The notes: generated by a model from the sequence alone, not told the origin. 42,876 nt of DNA from Pseudomonadota bacterium (GCA_023390245.1 JAEWDF010000010.1:1-42876); one strand, 5' to 3'; shown: positions 33,036-41,481, counted from the stretch's first letter. Made by a program: numbers and translations.

Positions 33036-33553
33036 CCGCCGCCTTGCCCTTCACCGATTCCGTCCGCATGCATCAGGTCGGCGCCGGCCTGTCGCGGCGC
33101 CTGACGCCCGACGCCGAGGCCAGCCGTCGAATCGCGCGCGCCCTTGACCTGCAGGCGCTGGAGAATTTCGTCGCCGACATCGAGGTGCGGCCCGCCGACG
33201 ACGGCTGGGTGCTGTCGGGCCGCGTCGCCGCCCACGCCGTCCAATCCTGCGGCCTGACGCTGGAGCCGCTGCCCGTCGACATCGACCGCGCCTTCTCCAT
33301 CCGCCTGGTCGAATCGGCGCCCGAGCCCGAAACCGACGAGATCGACCTGTCCCCCGACGAAGACGATGTCGACGTCGTCGAGGACGGCCGCATCGACCTG
33401 GGCCAGTACGCGGTCGAGCAGTTGTCGCTGGCGCTCGACCCGTTCCCGCGCAAGCCGGGGGCCGAATTCGTCCAGCCCGAGGAGCCGGCGGAAATCTCTC
33501 CGTTCGCCGCCCTGAAGGCGCTGAAGGACGGGGACGGGCCGGCCGGAGGTTGA
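33032..33553 (+). CDS. YceD/DUF177 family protein
   Basis: This 173-residue protein has the DUF177 features: VEVRPADDGWVLSGRV-like strands, AHAVQSCGLTLEPLPVDIDRAF (the C-x-R type region, here with one Cys kept), a very acidic stretch (EIDLSPDEDDVDVVEDGRIDLGQYAVEQLSLALDPFPRKPGAEF) and a short tail. YceD is linked to 23S rRNA processing and usually precedes rpmF. Here rpmF is absent and plsX comes next. Confidence 0.85.
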   Translation: MTAALPFTDSVRMHQVGAGLSRRLTPDAEASRRIARALDLQALENFVADIEVRPADDGWVLSGRVAAHAVQSCGLTLEPLPVDIDRAFSIRLVESAPEPETDEIDLSPDEDDVDVVEDGRIDLGQYAVEQLSLALDPFPRKPGAEFVQPEEPAEISPFAALKALKDGDGPAGG

Positions 33554-33650
33554 CGCGGCGGCGGCCGAGTTGCATCCCCCGCATGCGGCGTTATCGTCGC
33601 ACCCCCATATCAAGCGTCGCAACGCCAAGACGACGCGCAACGAGGTTTCA

Positions 33651-34727
33651 TTGCCGGCCCCAGTCCTGATCTCGCTTGACGCCATGGGCGGCGATCACGG
33701 TCCGTCCGTCGTCGTCCCCGGCGTGCGGAGCTATCTGCAAGGCGGGGAGGGCGACGGCGTCCGCTTCCTGCTTCACGGCGACCGCGCCGCCATCGAGGCG
33801 GAACTGGCCCGCTGCGCCCTGCCCGAGGGCCTCTGCGAGATCCGTCACACCGACAAGGTCGTGGCCATGGACGAAAAGCCCGCCCAGGCCATGCGGCGCG
33901 GCAAGGGCTCCAGCCTGTGGAACGCCATCGAGGCGGTCAAGGCGGGCGAGGCCGGGGCCGTCGTCTCGGCCGGCAACACCGGCGCCCTTATGGCCATCTC
34001 CAAGCTGGTCCTGCGCATGGCCGCGCCGGGGCTGGAGCGCCCGGCCATCGTCGCCAGCTGGCCGACCTTCAAGGGCGTCACCGCCGTTCTGGACGTCGGC
34101 GCCAACATCGGCAGCGACGCCGAGCAGCTGGTCGAGTTCGCCATCATGGGCGAGGCGTTCCAGTCCGCCGTCCACGGCGTCGCCCGCCCGACCATCGGCC
34201 TGCTGAACGTCGGCGCCGAGGACATGAAGGGCAACGAACAGGTCAAGGCCGCCCACGCCATCCTGCGCGACGGGCCGTTCGACCTGAATTACCACGGCTT
34301 CGTCGAGGGCGACGACATCGCCAAGGGCACGGTGGACGTCATCGTCACCGACGGCTTCACCGGCAACATCGCCCTGAAGACGGCCGAGGGCACGGCGCGC
34401 TACGTCTCGGCCCTGCTGCGCCAGGCCCTGACCTCGAACCTCCAGGCCAAGATCGGCGCCGCCATCGCCATGCCGGCGCTCAGGAAGATGCGCGAGAAGA
34501 TCGACCCCAGCGCCATCAACGGCGGCCCGCTGCTGGGCCTGAACGGCATTGTGGTCAAGAGCCACGGCGGCGCCGACGCCAAGGGCTTCGGCAACGCCAT
34601 CCGCATCGCGGTCGAACTGGCCCGCAGCGACTACATGGCCAAGGTCGGCGCCAACCTGGCCCGCCTGAACACCGTTTTCGACCATTCGGACGCCCCGGCG
34701 GCGCCCGCCGGAGAACCTGTCCAGTGA
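33651..34727 (+). CDS. plsX: Phosphate acyltransferase PlsX
   Basis: This 358-residue enzyme makes acyl-phosphate from acyl-ACP at the start of phospholipid synthesis. It shows ISLDAMGGDHGPSVVVPG, SSLWNAIEAVKAGEAGAVVSAGNTGALMAIS, VLDVGANIGSDAEQLVEFA, GLLNVGAEDMKGNEQVK and VIVTDGFTGNIALKTAEG. The TTG at 33651 has CGAGG at good spacing and gives the family N-terminus. The open frame continues 27 codons upstream to another TTG without resemblance. The stop overlaps the fabH GTG. Confidence 0.92.
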   Translation: MPAPVLISLDAMGGDHGPSVVVPGVRSYLQGGEGDGVRFLLHGDRAAIEAELARCALPEGLCEIRHTDKVVAMDEKPAQAMRRGKGSSLWNAIEAVKAGEAGAVVSAGNTGALMAISKLVLRMAAPGLERPAIVASWPTFKGVTAVLDVGANIGSDAEQLVEFAIMGEAFQSAVHGVARPTIGLLNVGAEDMKGNEQVKAAHAILRDGPFDLNYHGFVEGDDIAKGTVDVIVTDGFTGNIALKTAEGTARYVSALLRQALTSNLQAKIGAAIAMPALRKMREKIDPSAINGGPLLGLNGIVVKSHGGADAKGFGNAIRIAVELARSDYMAKVGANLARLNTVFDHSDAPAAPAGEPVQ

Positions 34728-35701
34728 GCGTCACCCGCAGCGCCGTGACCGGCGTCGGCTCCTACCTGCCGGAGCAGATCGTCACCAACGCCGACCTGGC
34801 CCAGATCGTCGACACCTCCGACGAATGGATCCAGGAGCGCACCGGCATCAAGCAGCGCCACAAGGCGCGCGACGACCAGCCGACCAGCGACCTGGCCGTC
34901 GAGGCGGCGAAGAAGGCCCTGGCCGACGCCGGCAAGTCCGCCGCCGACGTGGACCTGATCATCGTCGCCACAACCACGCCGGACATGACCTTCCCGGCCG
35001 TCGCCTCCATCGTGCAAAGGAAGCTGGGCGCGCCGGTCGGCGTGGCCTTCGACGTCCAGGCGGTCTGCTCGGGCTTCGTCTATGCGCTCAGCGTCGCCGA
35101 TGGATTCGTCGCGCGCGGCCTGTCGAAATGCGCTCTGGTCATCGGCGCCGAGGAGATGACCCGGCTGATGGACTGGACCGACCGGACCACCTGCGTCCTG
35201 TTCGGCGACGGCGCGGGCGCCGTGGTGCTGGAACCGCGCGAAGGGCAGGGGACGCCCGCCGACCAGGGCATGCTCGGCTTCGCCCTGCGCGCGGACGGGA
35301 CCAAGACCGACCTGCTCTATGTCGACGGCGGCCCGGCCTCGACCGGCACGGTCGGCCATCTTCGCATGGCCGGCAACCAGGTGTTCCGCCACGCCGTGGT
35401 CAACATCGCCGAGGGCGTCACCGCCGCCTGCGCGGCGGCGGGGATCGAGGTCGACGACGTCGACTGGTTCGTGCCGCACCAGGCCAACCAGCGCATCATC
35501 AAGGGCGTCGGCGACCGGCTGGGCCTGGACGAGAACAAGGTGGTCACGACCGTGGCGCTGCACGCCAACACCTCGGCGGCCTCCATTCCATTGGCGCTCG
35601 ACGCGGCGGTCAGGGATGGCCGCATTCGCAAGGGCGACCTGGTCCTGCTGGAGGCCATGGGCGGCGGCCTGACCTGGGGCGCGTGCGCCATTCGCCTCTA
35701 A
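34724..35701 (+). CDS. fabH: 3-oxoacyl-[ACP] synthase III
   Basis: This 325-residue thiolase-fold enzyme starts fatty acid synthesis by condensing acetyl-CoA with malonyl-ACP. The catalytic triad is present: Cys115 (AVCSGF), His252 (PHQANQR) and Asn282 (HANTSAAS); also the closing GGGLTWGACAIRL. The GTG start overlaps the plsX stop. plsX-fabH-ihfA is a conserved arrangement in alphaproteobacteria. Confidence 0.95.
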   Translation: MSVTRSAVTGVGSYLPEQIVTNADLAQIVDTSDEWIQERTGIKQRHKARDDQPTSDLAVEAAKKALADAGKSAADVDLIIVATTTPDMTFPAVASIVQRKLGAPVGVAFDVQAVCSGFVYALSVADGFVARGLSKCALVIGAEEMTRLMDWTDRTTCVLFGDGAGAVVLEPREGQGTPADQGMLGFALRADGTKTDLLYVDGGPASTGTVGHLRMAGNQVFRHAVVNIAEGVTAACAAAGIEVDDVDWFVPHQANQRIIKGVGDRLGLDENKVVTTVALHANTSAASIPLALDAAVRDGRIRKGDLVLLEAMGGGLTWGACAIRL

Positions 35702-35769
35702 ACCGTCGCGGGGCCATTGATTTTATGGACGATGCGCTCCCTTATGGGGGCAGCAGATCGGAGGCGCGC

Positions 35770-36078
35770 ATGGCGGGGCAAGACACCCTCACGCGAGCGG
35801 ACCTTTGCGAGGCCGTCCACGATGAAGTGGGCCTGTCGCGCCAGGAATGCTCCCAGCTGGTCGAACGGACCCTGGAATTGATCGTCGAGGCGCTGGAGCG
35901 CGGCGAGACGGTCAAGCTGTCGGGATTCGGCGTCTTCCAGGTCCGCGACAAGCGCGCCCGCATGGGCCGCAATCCCAAGACGGGAGAGCCGGCGGCCATC
36001 AGCCCGCGCCGCGTCATCAGCTTCCGCGCCTCCCAGATCATGAAGAGCCGGGTTCACGACGCCGTCGTCGAGGCCTGA
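35770..36078 (+). CDS. ihfA: Integration host factor subunit alpha
   Basis: This 102-residue DNA-bending protein shows TLTRADLCEAVHDEVGLSRQECSQLVE, VKLSGFGVFQVRDKRARMGRNPKTGEPAAISPRRVISFRAS, with the Pro-containing beta arm that inserts into the minor groove. The start at 35770 follows GGAGG; an earlier in-frame ATG (35728) would add 14 unlike residues. It lies 68 bases after fabH and two bases before the MerR gene. Confidence 0.94.
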   Translation: MAGQDTLTRADLCEAVHDEVGLSRQECSQLVERTLELIVEALERGETVKLSGFGVFQVRDKRARMGRNPKTGEPAAISPRRVISFRASQIMKSRVHDAVVEA

Positions 36079-36080
36079 CC

Positions 36081-36485
36081 TTGGCCAAGAGCGCCGACGC
36101 CTTCCGCACCATCTCCGAAGCGGCCGAGGAGGTCGGGGCGCCGCAGCATGTGCTGCGCTTCTGGGAGACCAAGTTCGCCTTCGTCACCCCGGTCAAGCGC
36201 GCCGGCGGCCGTCGCTTCTACCGGCCCCAGGACATCGCCGCCCTGAAGGCGATCAAGCGGCTGCTGCACGAGGAAGGCCTGACCATCCGCGGCGTCCAGC
36301 GCCTGCATAAGACGCAGGGGCTCAGGCGGCTGGTCGGCGCCGAAGCCGACGACGCGGTTGAGGAAACCCAGGCCGCCTCCGGCGATTCGTCGTTGGCGCC
36401 CTCCGCCGGCCTGTCGCGCCTGCACGCCGTGCTGGCCGATCTGGAGCGCGCCCGCGCCCGTCTCGACGCCGTCCTGGCGCGCTGA
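36081..36485 (+). CDS. MerR-family transcriptional regulator
   Basis: This 134-residue protein has a MerR-type winged helix: FRTISEAAEEVGAPQHVLRFWETKF, RAGGRRFYRPQDIAALKAIKRLLHEEGLTIRGVQRL, then a low-complexity linker and a short coiled C-terminal helix (LHAVLADLERARARLDAVL). No metal-binding Cys set is present. This gene commonly sits after ihfA in the class; its target is unknown. The start is a TTG at 36081 with GAGG eight bases upstream. No ATG lies between the ihfA stop and the HTH. Confidence 0.88.
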   Translation: MAKSADAFRTISEAAEEVGAPQHVLRFWETKFAFVTPVKRAGGRRFYRPQDIAALKAIKRLLHEEGLTIRGVQRLHKTQGLRRLVGAEADDAVEETQAASGDSSLAPSAGLSRLHAVLADLERARARLDAVLAR

Positions 36486-36584
36486 CCGACCGCCGCCGCC
36501 ATCCTCGAACAGGCTTGAAAAGGCGACGGCGGGCGTCCAACCGCGTCGCCGGCTGATCTCCGAAGGAAAACCGCCTTTTTGCGT

Positions 36585-36613
36585 TTGCGGCGGGCGAGGC
36601 CCCCGTCTATAGG
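36585..36613 (+). promoter_or_regulatory. Promoter of tRNA-Pro
   Basis: TTGCGG (36585-36590) and TATAGG (36608-36613) are spaced by 17 bases and end nine bases before the tRNA, so transcription would start within a few bases of the mature 5' end. Confidence 0.7.
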
Positions 36614-36622
36614 GAGCGCCTT

Positions 36623-36699
<77 letters not shown>

Positions 36700-36723
36700 T
36701 CCGCCTAAGGCCGGATTGGTTTT

Positions 36724-36755
36724 GAGGGGCCGTCTTCGGACGGCCCCTTCGCAAT
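36724..36755 (+). terminator. Terminator hairpin after tRNA-Pro
   Basis: GGGGCCGTC (36726-36734) and GACGGCCCC (36739-36747) form a perfect 9-bp stem with a TTCG tetraloop. The T tail is short (TTCGCAATT), so termination may be imperfect. The stretch from here to 37005 holds no gene; its last 100 bases are AT-rich and carry the gdhA promoter. Confidence 0.75.
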
Positions 36756-36968
36756 TCGGCGCCGCCTTGATCGGGCTGATTCGCCGCCCGCGCCGTGTTG
36801 GGTTCACTGACATCTGAAAGACCCGAGGTGACGGGTCCGGCGCGGCCAAAACCGCCGAAAATCTCCGGACTGACGGAAGCCCATCCCATTTCGCACTTGC
36901 GTTTTTGGCGCAGACCAAAGATGACGACGCGCCGGCAAAGCCAGTCTATTTTCCCCATATAGGACTAT

Positions 36969-36997
36969 TTGACGGTCAGTTTTTCCAATCTGGTACG
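36969..36997 (+). promoter_or_regulatory. Probable gdhA promoter
   Basis: TTGACG (36969-36974) is a good -35. Seventeen bases on lies GGTACG (36992-36997), a poor -10. If used, transcription would begin within a few bases of the gdhA ATG at 37006, giving a leaderless mRNA. The absence of any Shine-Dalgarno sequence in CGTTTTTTTC agrees with that. Confidence 0.4.
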
Positions 36998-37005
36998 TTT
37001 TTTTC

Positions 37006-38346
37006 ATGGCTGACGAAAAACTTGAGCTCATCTTGGCGGACGTGCTGCACCGCAACGCCGGCGAGGGCGAGTTCCATCAGGCGACGCGGGAGGTTCTCGA
37101 TAGCCTGGGCCGCGTGATCGCCAAACACCCCGACTACGCCGACGACGCTCTGATCGAGCGCATCTGCGAGCCGGAGCGCCAGATCATCTTCCGCATCCCC
37201 TGGGTCGACGACTGCAACCAGGTCCAGATCAACCGCGGCTTCCGCGTCCAGTTCAACTCGGCCCTGGGCCCCTACAAGGGCGGGATTCGCTTCCACCCCT
37301 CGGTGAACCTGGGCATCATCAAGTTCCTGGGCTTCGAGCAGACCTTCAAGAACGCCCTGACCGGCCTGCCGATCGGCGGCGGCAAGGGCGGCTCAGACTT
37401 CAATCCGCGCGGCCGGTCCGACGGCGAGATCATGCGCTTCTGCCAGTCGTTCATGACCGAGTTGCACCGGCACATCGGCGAATACACCGACGTCCCCGCC
37501 GGCGACATCGGCGTGGGCGGACGCGAGATCGGCTATCTGTTCGGCCAGTTCAAGCGCTTGACCAACCGTTACGAGGCCGGGGTCCTGACGGGCAAGGGCC
37601 TGGTCTACGGCGGCTCCCAGGCCCGGCGCGAGGCGACCGGCTATGGCGCGGTCTATTTCGTCGACAGCATGCTGGGGACGCGTACGTCCGGGCTCGAGGG
37701 CCGTCGCGCGGTCGTCTCCGGCTCCGGCAATGTGGCCATCTACGCCATCGAGAAGCTGCAGCAGCTCGGAGCGCGGGTGATCGCCTGCTCGGATTCCAAT
37801 GGCTATGTGGTCGATGAGGCGGGGATCGACCTCCAGCTGGTGAAGGACATCAAGGAGGTCCGCCGCGGCCGGATCGCCGATTATGCCGTGCGCAGGCCCG
37901 GCGCCCGCCATGTCGAGGGCGGTTCGGTCTGGGACGTGCCGTGCGAGATCGCCATTCCCTCGGCGACCCAGAACGAGCTGAACGGCCGGGACGCCGCGAC
38001 CCTGGTCAAGAACGGGGTCGTCGCCGTGGGGGAGGGCGCCAACATGCCCAGCACGCCGGAGGCGATCCGCATCTTCCAGTCGGCCGGCGTCCTGTTCGCG
38101 CCGGGCAAGGCCGCCAACGCCGGCGGCGTCGCGACCTCCGCCCTGGAGATGCAGCAGAACGCCTCGCGCGACAGCTGGTCCTTCGACCAGACCGAACGCC
38201 GCCTGGCCGACATCATGCGCGGCATCCACGACCGTTGCGCGGAGACCGCCGAGGAATACGGCGCGCCGGGCGACTATGTCCTGGGCGCCAACATCGCCGG
38301 CTTCGTCCGGGTGGCCGAGGCGATGCGCGCCTTCGGCGTGATCTGA
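37006..38346 (+). CDS. gdhA: NADP-specific glutamate dehydrogenase
   Basis: This 446-residue hexameric-type enzyme makes glutamate from 2-oxoglutarate, ammonia and NADPH. Marks are RIPWVDDCNQVQINRGFRVQ, GPYKGGIRFHPSVNLGIIKFLGFEQ, LPIGGGKGGSDFNPRGRSD with the catalytic Lys, VPAGDIGVGGREIGYLFGQ, SGSGNVAIYAIEKL for the cofactor, and NAGGVATSALEMQQNA. The length matches the 450-residue bacterial class. No ribosome-binding site precedes the ATG. Confidence 0.96.
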   Translation: MADEKLELILADVLHRNAGEGEFHQATREVLDSLGRVIAKHPDYADDALIERICEPERQIIFRIPWVDDCNQVQINRGFRVQFNSALGPYKGGIRFHPSVNLGIIKFLGFEQTFKNALTGLPIGGGKGGSDFNPRGRSDGEIMRFCQSFMTELHRHIGEYTDVPAGDIGVGGREIGYLFGQFKRLTNRYEAGVLTGKGLVYGGSQARREATGYGAVYFVDSMLGTRTSGLEGRRAVVSGSGNVAIYAIEKLQQLGARVIACSDSNGYVVDEAGIDLQLVKDIKEVRRGRIADYAVRRPGARHVEGGSVWDVPCEIAIPSATQNELNGRDAATLVKNGVVAVGEGANMPSTPEAIRIFQSAGVLFAPGKAANAGGVATSALEMQQNASRDSWSFDQTERRLADIMRGIHDRCAETAEEYGAPGDYVLGANIAGFVRVAEAMRAFGVI

Positions 38347-38352
38347 TCGCGT

Positions 38353-38616
38353 GTGGTCGCGGCCGCGTGGGGCGGGCCTTCCTACGTAATCATACGAATT
38401 GGCGGTGTCCCGAACGCGGTGATCAATGCGGGTTCGACAGGGGATGCGGCCGTGCTGGACGTTGCGTTGGGTGAGTTCATGGCGGCGGCCCATCGGACCC
38501 GTCGAATCTGGATTCCGGGCGCCCCCATCGCCATGCTGACCGGCGTGGCGGTGATGCTGGCGCGCAACTGGGACGCCCTGGCCCGTCTCGGCCGGCTTCT
38601 GTCGCCTCATCACTGA
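38353..38616 (+). CDS. Hypothetical small protein
   Basis: This open frame of 87 codons from GTG 38353 fills the gap after gdhA. The later part, MAAAHRTRRIWIPGAPIAML and TGVAVMLARNWDALARLGRLL, could be a short one-span membrane protein starting at GTG 38452 or ATG 38479. Start choice is unclear, no family is recognised, and it may not be a gene. Confidence 0.3.
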   Translation: MVAAAWGGPSYVIIRIGGVPNAVINAGSTGDAAVLDVALGEFMAAAHRTRRIWIPGAPIAMLTGVAVMLARNWDALARLGRLLSPHH

Positions 38617-38642
38617 GGCGCGTCGTCGCGAAAGGGGCGGTC

Positions 38643-38837
38643 CTAGCCCCGCTCGGCCCACTTCAGCAGCGGGATCAGCGGCAGGCCCCACGCCGTCCCG
38701 CCGACGGCGAAGAACAGGAAGTCGATCCAGCCTGACGCCGGCAGCAGTCCGCGCAGGGCGATCAGGCCCCAGACCCACAAGGCCAGGAAGGCCAGCACGC
38801 CGATCGACGCCACGAAGCGCCGCGCGCGCGGCGGCAT
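38643..38837 (-). CDS. DUF2842 family membrane protein
   Basis: This 64-residue protein has two hydrophobic spans (about 10-28 and 37-58) and the family ending FFAVGGTAWGLPLIPLLKWAER. It starts at the ATG at 38837, which shares a base with the upstream gene's stop (TGATG). The function of DUF2842 is not known. Confidence 0.8.
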   Translation of the reverse strand: MPPRARRFVASIGVLAFLALWVWGLIALRGLLPASGWIDFLFFAVGGTAWGLPLIPLLKWAERG

Positions 38838-39088
38838 CAGCGCTTGCTCCGGAACAGGAAGAAGGCGACCAGGCAGATGGCCGACCCGGCCAGGGCCCAC
38901 GGAATCCAGGCGTAGCTGTCCATGGTGCTGGCCGCGAACACCCGCACCGCCAGGAACCAGCCGCAGACCAGGCCGATCCCCGAGACCAGGCTGGTCCCGC
39001 CGAACCCGCGGCGGCCGGTCAGCAGGTCAGCGATCCAGGCCAGCAGCAGGCCGCCCGCGACGGCGATGGCGATATCGGCGTATTGCAC
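38837..39088 (-). CDS. Small membrane protein, transglycosylase-associated-like
   Basis: This 83-residue protein starts with GTG behind GGGAGG (spacing five). It has three hydrophobic spans: AIAVAGGLLLAWIADLL, SLVSGIGLVCGWFLAVRVF and WIPWALAGSAICLVAFFLF. The middle GRRGFGGTSLVSGIG resembles short alphaproteobacterial proteins often labelled transglycosylase-associated, though no enzymatic activity is expected. It is paired with the DUF2842 gene and divergent from ctaA. Confidence 0.7.
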   Translation of the reverse strand: MQYADIAIAVAGGLLLAWIADLLTGRRGFGGTSLVSGIGLVCGWFLAVRVFAASTMDSYAWIPWALAGSAICLVAFFLFRSKR

Positions 39089-39223
39089 CCGGACCTCCCT
39101 TGCGGCGACGACGCCGTTATTCGAAAACCGACTCGATCTCGCCGCGCGGGGCGGGCATACCGCAACGGTCGCGGGCGATCACCATCGGATCGTCACCATA
39201 TCCGGGTCAGCGTCGGGCGTCGA

Positions 39224-40324
39224 ATGAACCGTTTCGGAAAGCAGGATCGCAACCGCGCCGTGGCGACATGGCTGTTCGCCACCGCCCTGATGGTCTTCCT
39301 GATGGTCGTGGTCGGCGGCGTCACCCGCCTGACCGGCTCGGGCCTGTCGATCACCGAATGGAAGCCGATCATGGGCGCGATCCCGCCCCTGAACGACGCC
39401 CAGTGGGCCGACGCCTTCGACAGGTACAAGCAGATTCCCCAGTACCGGGAGGTCAACGCCGGCATGTCCCTGGCCGAGTTCCAGGGCATCTTCTGGTGGG
39501 AATGGCTGCACCGGCTGATCGGGCGGCTGATCGGGGCGGTGTTCGCCCTGCCGCTGGTCGTCTTCCTGCTGCTGCGGTTCACGCCGCCGCTGTCGGGCAT
39601 CCGCCGCTGGGCCATGCCCGACCGGCTGGTGTGGCGCTGCGTGGCGCTGCTGGCGCTGGGCGGGCTTCAGGGCCTGGTCGGCTGGTGGATGGTGTCCTCC
39701 GGCCTGTCCGAGCGCGTCAGCGTGGCGCCCGAGCGGCTGGCGATGCACCTCGGCCTGGCCTTCGTCCTGTTCGCCGCCCTGATCTGGACCGGGCTTGAGG
39801 CCTGGAGCGGCGAGGAGCACGGCCGTCCGCCTGCCGGCTGGGCGCGCGGCGCGGCGATCCTGCTGGGCGTCGTCTTCCTTCAGTGCCTGCTGGGCGCCCT
39901 GGTCGCGGGCGGCCATGCGGGGCTGGTCTATACCGACTGGCCGCTGATGAACGGCCAGGTGCTGCCGCCGGCCGACTGGAGCCTGGGCGCCGGTGCGTTT
40001 CTGCATGATCAGGCCCTGACCCAGTTCAACCATCGCCTGGTCGCCTACGGCCTGCTGATCGCGGTGACCGTCTACGCCTTCCAGGCCTGGCGCTGGCGCG
40101 CGGCCGAGGGGATGGGCCTGGGCGCCTTCGTCCTGGCGGGCGTGGTCTGGTGCCAGGCGTTGCTGGGCGTCGTCACCCTGATGCACGCCGTGCCGGTCTG
40201 GCTGGGCGTCCTGCACCAGGCCGGGGCCGCCATCGTCCTGGCCGTCGCCACCGCCAACCTGTGGGTCGTGCGCCGCGCCCAGGCCCGGCTGTTCATGTCC
40301 GGACCGCGCTCCGTCGGCCTCTGA
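39224..40324 (+). CDS. ctaA: Heme A synthase (COX15/CtaA)
   Basis: This 366-residue membrane protein oxidises heme O to heme A for cytochrome aa3 oxidase. Eight spans are visible. The conserved motifs are GGVTRLTGSGLSITEWKPI, QGIFWWEWLHRLIGR, APERLAMHLGLAF, VAGGHAGLVYTDWPLMNGQ, FNHRLVAYG and VWLGVLHQAGA, including the four heme-ligand or near-heme His residues. The ATG at 39224 gives the normal start (NRFGKQDRNRAVATW). No strong ribosome-binding site was seen. Confidence 0.94.
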   Translation: MNRFGKQDRNRAVATWLFATALMVFLMVVVGGVTRLTGSGLSITEWKPIMGAIPPLNDAQWADAFDRYKQIPQYREVNAGMSLAEFQGIFWWEWLHRLIGRLIGAVFALPLVVFLLLRFTPPLSGIRRWAMPDRLVWRCVALLALGGLQGLVGWWMVSSGLSERVSVAPERLAMHLGLAFVLFAALIWTGLEAWSGEEHGRPPAGWARGAAILLGVVFLQCLLGALVAGGHAGLVYTDWPLMNGQVLPPADWSLGAGAFLHDQALTQFNHRLVAYGLLIAVTVYAFQAWRWRAAEGMGLGAFVLAGVVWCQALLGVVTLMHAVPVWLGVLHQAGAAIVLAVATANLWVVRRAQARLFMSGPRSVGL

Positions 40325-40333
40325 CGGGGGCTC

Positions 40334-40410
40334 TGAACGTTCAAAGTCTATGGTATTTTAATACCTTATAAGAAATATTGTATAATATCAATGTAGTAGC
40401 GCTATAAGCC
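40334..40410. other. AT-rich island between ctaA and rplM
   Basis: About 75 bases are strikingly AT-rich. They hold the palindrome TGAACGTTCA (40334-40343), the inverted arms GGTATT/AATACC (40352-40365), ATATT/AATAT around GTAT, and a perfect -10-like TATAAT (40381-40386). It may be the ctaA terminator, an upstream element for the rplM promoter, or a binding site for an AT-selective protein. Confidence 0.5.
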
Positions 40411-40424
40411 CGCGCCAACTCGCA

Positions 40425-40453
40425 TTGACGCGCTCCGTGGGCTCCTGTATCAG
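40425..40453 (+). promoter_or_regulatory. Promoter of rplM-rpsI
   Basis: TTGACG (40425-40430) and TATCAG (40448-40453) are spaced by 17 bases, leaving a leader of about 50 bases before rplM. The leader contains a small inverted repeat (GGTTCCCCCGGGAGCC), which might be a regulatory hairpin. Confidence 0.65.
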
Positions 40454-40510
40454 CGCGCTTCCTTCGGTTCCCCCGGGAGCCGGACCGATTTCGTCTCCAG
40501 GAACCCCCTC

Positions 40511-40987
40511 ATGCTGAAGAGCACCACGGCTTCGTTGAAGCCGGCCGAGGTCGAGAAGAAGTGGATCCACATCGACGCCGAAGGCGTCGTGGTGGGCCGC
40601 CTCGCGACCTTCATCGCCAACCGCCTGCGCGGCAAGCACCTGCCGACCTACACCCCGCACGTCGATTGCGGCGACTACGTCGTCGTCACCAACGTCGACA
40701 AGGTGGTGTTCACCGGCAAGAAGAACACCGACAAGGTCTACTATCGCCACACCGGCCACCCGGGCGGCGTCAAGTCGACCACGCCCGAGAAGGTCCTGGG
40801 CGGCCGCTTCCCCGAGCGCGTGCTCGAGAAGGCCGTCGAGCGCATGCTGCCGAAGGAAAGCCCGCTGGCCCGCAAGCAGATGACGCACCTGCGCCTGTTC
40901 GCCGGCGCCGCGCACGACCACGAAGCCCAACAGCCGGAAACGATCGACTTCAAGTCGGCGTCCGCCAAGAACACCCGGAGCGTCTGA
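40511..40987 (+). CDS. rplM: 50S ribosomal protein L13
   Basis: This 158-residue ribosomal protein shows KKWIHIDAEGVVVGRLATFIANRLRGKHLPTYTPHVDCGDYVVVTN, VYYRHTGHPGGVKSTTPEKVLGGRFPERVLEKAVERMLPK and LRLFAGAAHDHEAQQPE, all typical of L13. It binds 23S rRNA early in 50S assembly. It lies two bases before rpsI, the usual partner. Confidence 0.97.
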   Translation: MLKSTTASLKPAEVEKKWIHIDAEGVVVGRLATFIANRLRGKHLPTYTPHVDCGDYVVVTNVDKVVFTGKKNTDKVYYRHTGHPGGVKSTTPEKVLGGRFPERVLEKAVERMLPKESPLARKQMTHLRLFAGAAHDHEAQQPETIDFKSASAKNTRSV

Positions 40988-40989
40988 GA

Positions 40990-41481
40990 ATGACCGACGT
41001 GACGCAAGACACCGCCACCGGCTTCGACGCCCTGAAGGGCCTGACCGCCTCGGCTGAATCGGAAGCCCCGGTCCACGTCCAGAAGCTGGACTCGCTGGGC
41101 CGCGCCTATTCGACCGGCAAGCGCAAGAACGCCATCGCCCGCGTGTGGGTGAAGCCCGGCTCGGGCAAGATCACCGTCAACGGCAAGGAACTGGCGGCCT
41201 ATTTCGCCCGTCCCGTGCTGCAGATGATGGTCGCCCAGCCGCTGACCGTCTCGGACCGCACGACCCAGTACGACGTGATCGCCACGGTCGAGGGCTCGGG
41301 CCTGTCGGGCCAGGCCGGCGCCATCCGCCACGGTCTGTCGCACGCCCTGACGCACTATGAGCCGGAACTGCGCAAGGTCCTGAAGCCGCACGGCTTCCTG
41401 ACCCGCGACAGCCGCGTCGTCGAGCGCAAGAAGTACGGCCGCGCCAAGGCCCGCCGCAGCTTCCAGTTCTCGAAGCGCTAA
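40990..41481 (+). CDS. rpsI: 30S ribosomal protein S9
   Basis: This 163-residue protein has a 35-residue N-terminal extension and then the S9 core: GRAYSTGKRKNAIARVWVKPGSGKITVNGK, FARPVLQMMVAQPL, GSGLSGQAGAIRHGLSHAL and the basic tail KKYGRAKARRSFQFSKR, which reaches the P-site tRNA. It ends the operon; a terminator follows 28 bases later. Confidence 0.97.
   Translation: MTDVTQDTATGFDALKGLTASAESEAPVHVQKLDSLGRAYSTGKRKNAIARVWVKPGSGKITVNGKELAAYFARPVLQMMVAQPLTVSDRTTQYDVIATVEGSGLSGQAGAIRHGLSHALTHYEPELRKVLKPHGFLTRDSRVVERKKYGRAKARRSFQFSKR

Noticed and set aside
33554..33650. rpmF (L32) expected after the YceD gene
   Set aside because: The space is too short and no frame has the L32 zinc-ribbon pattern.
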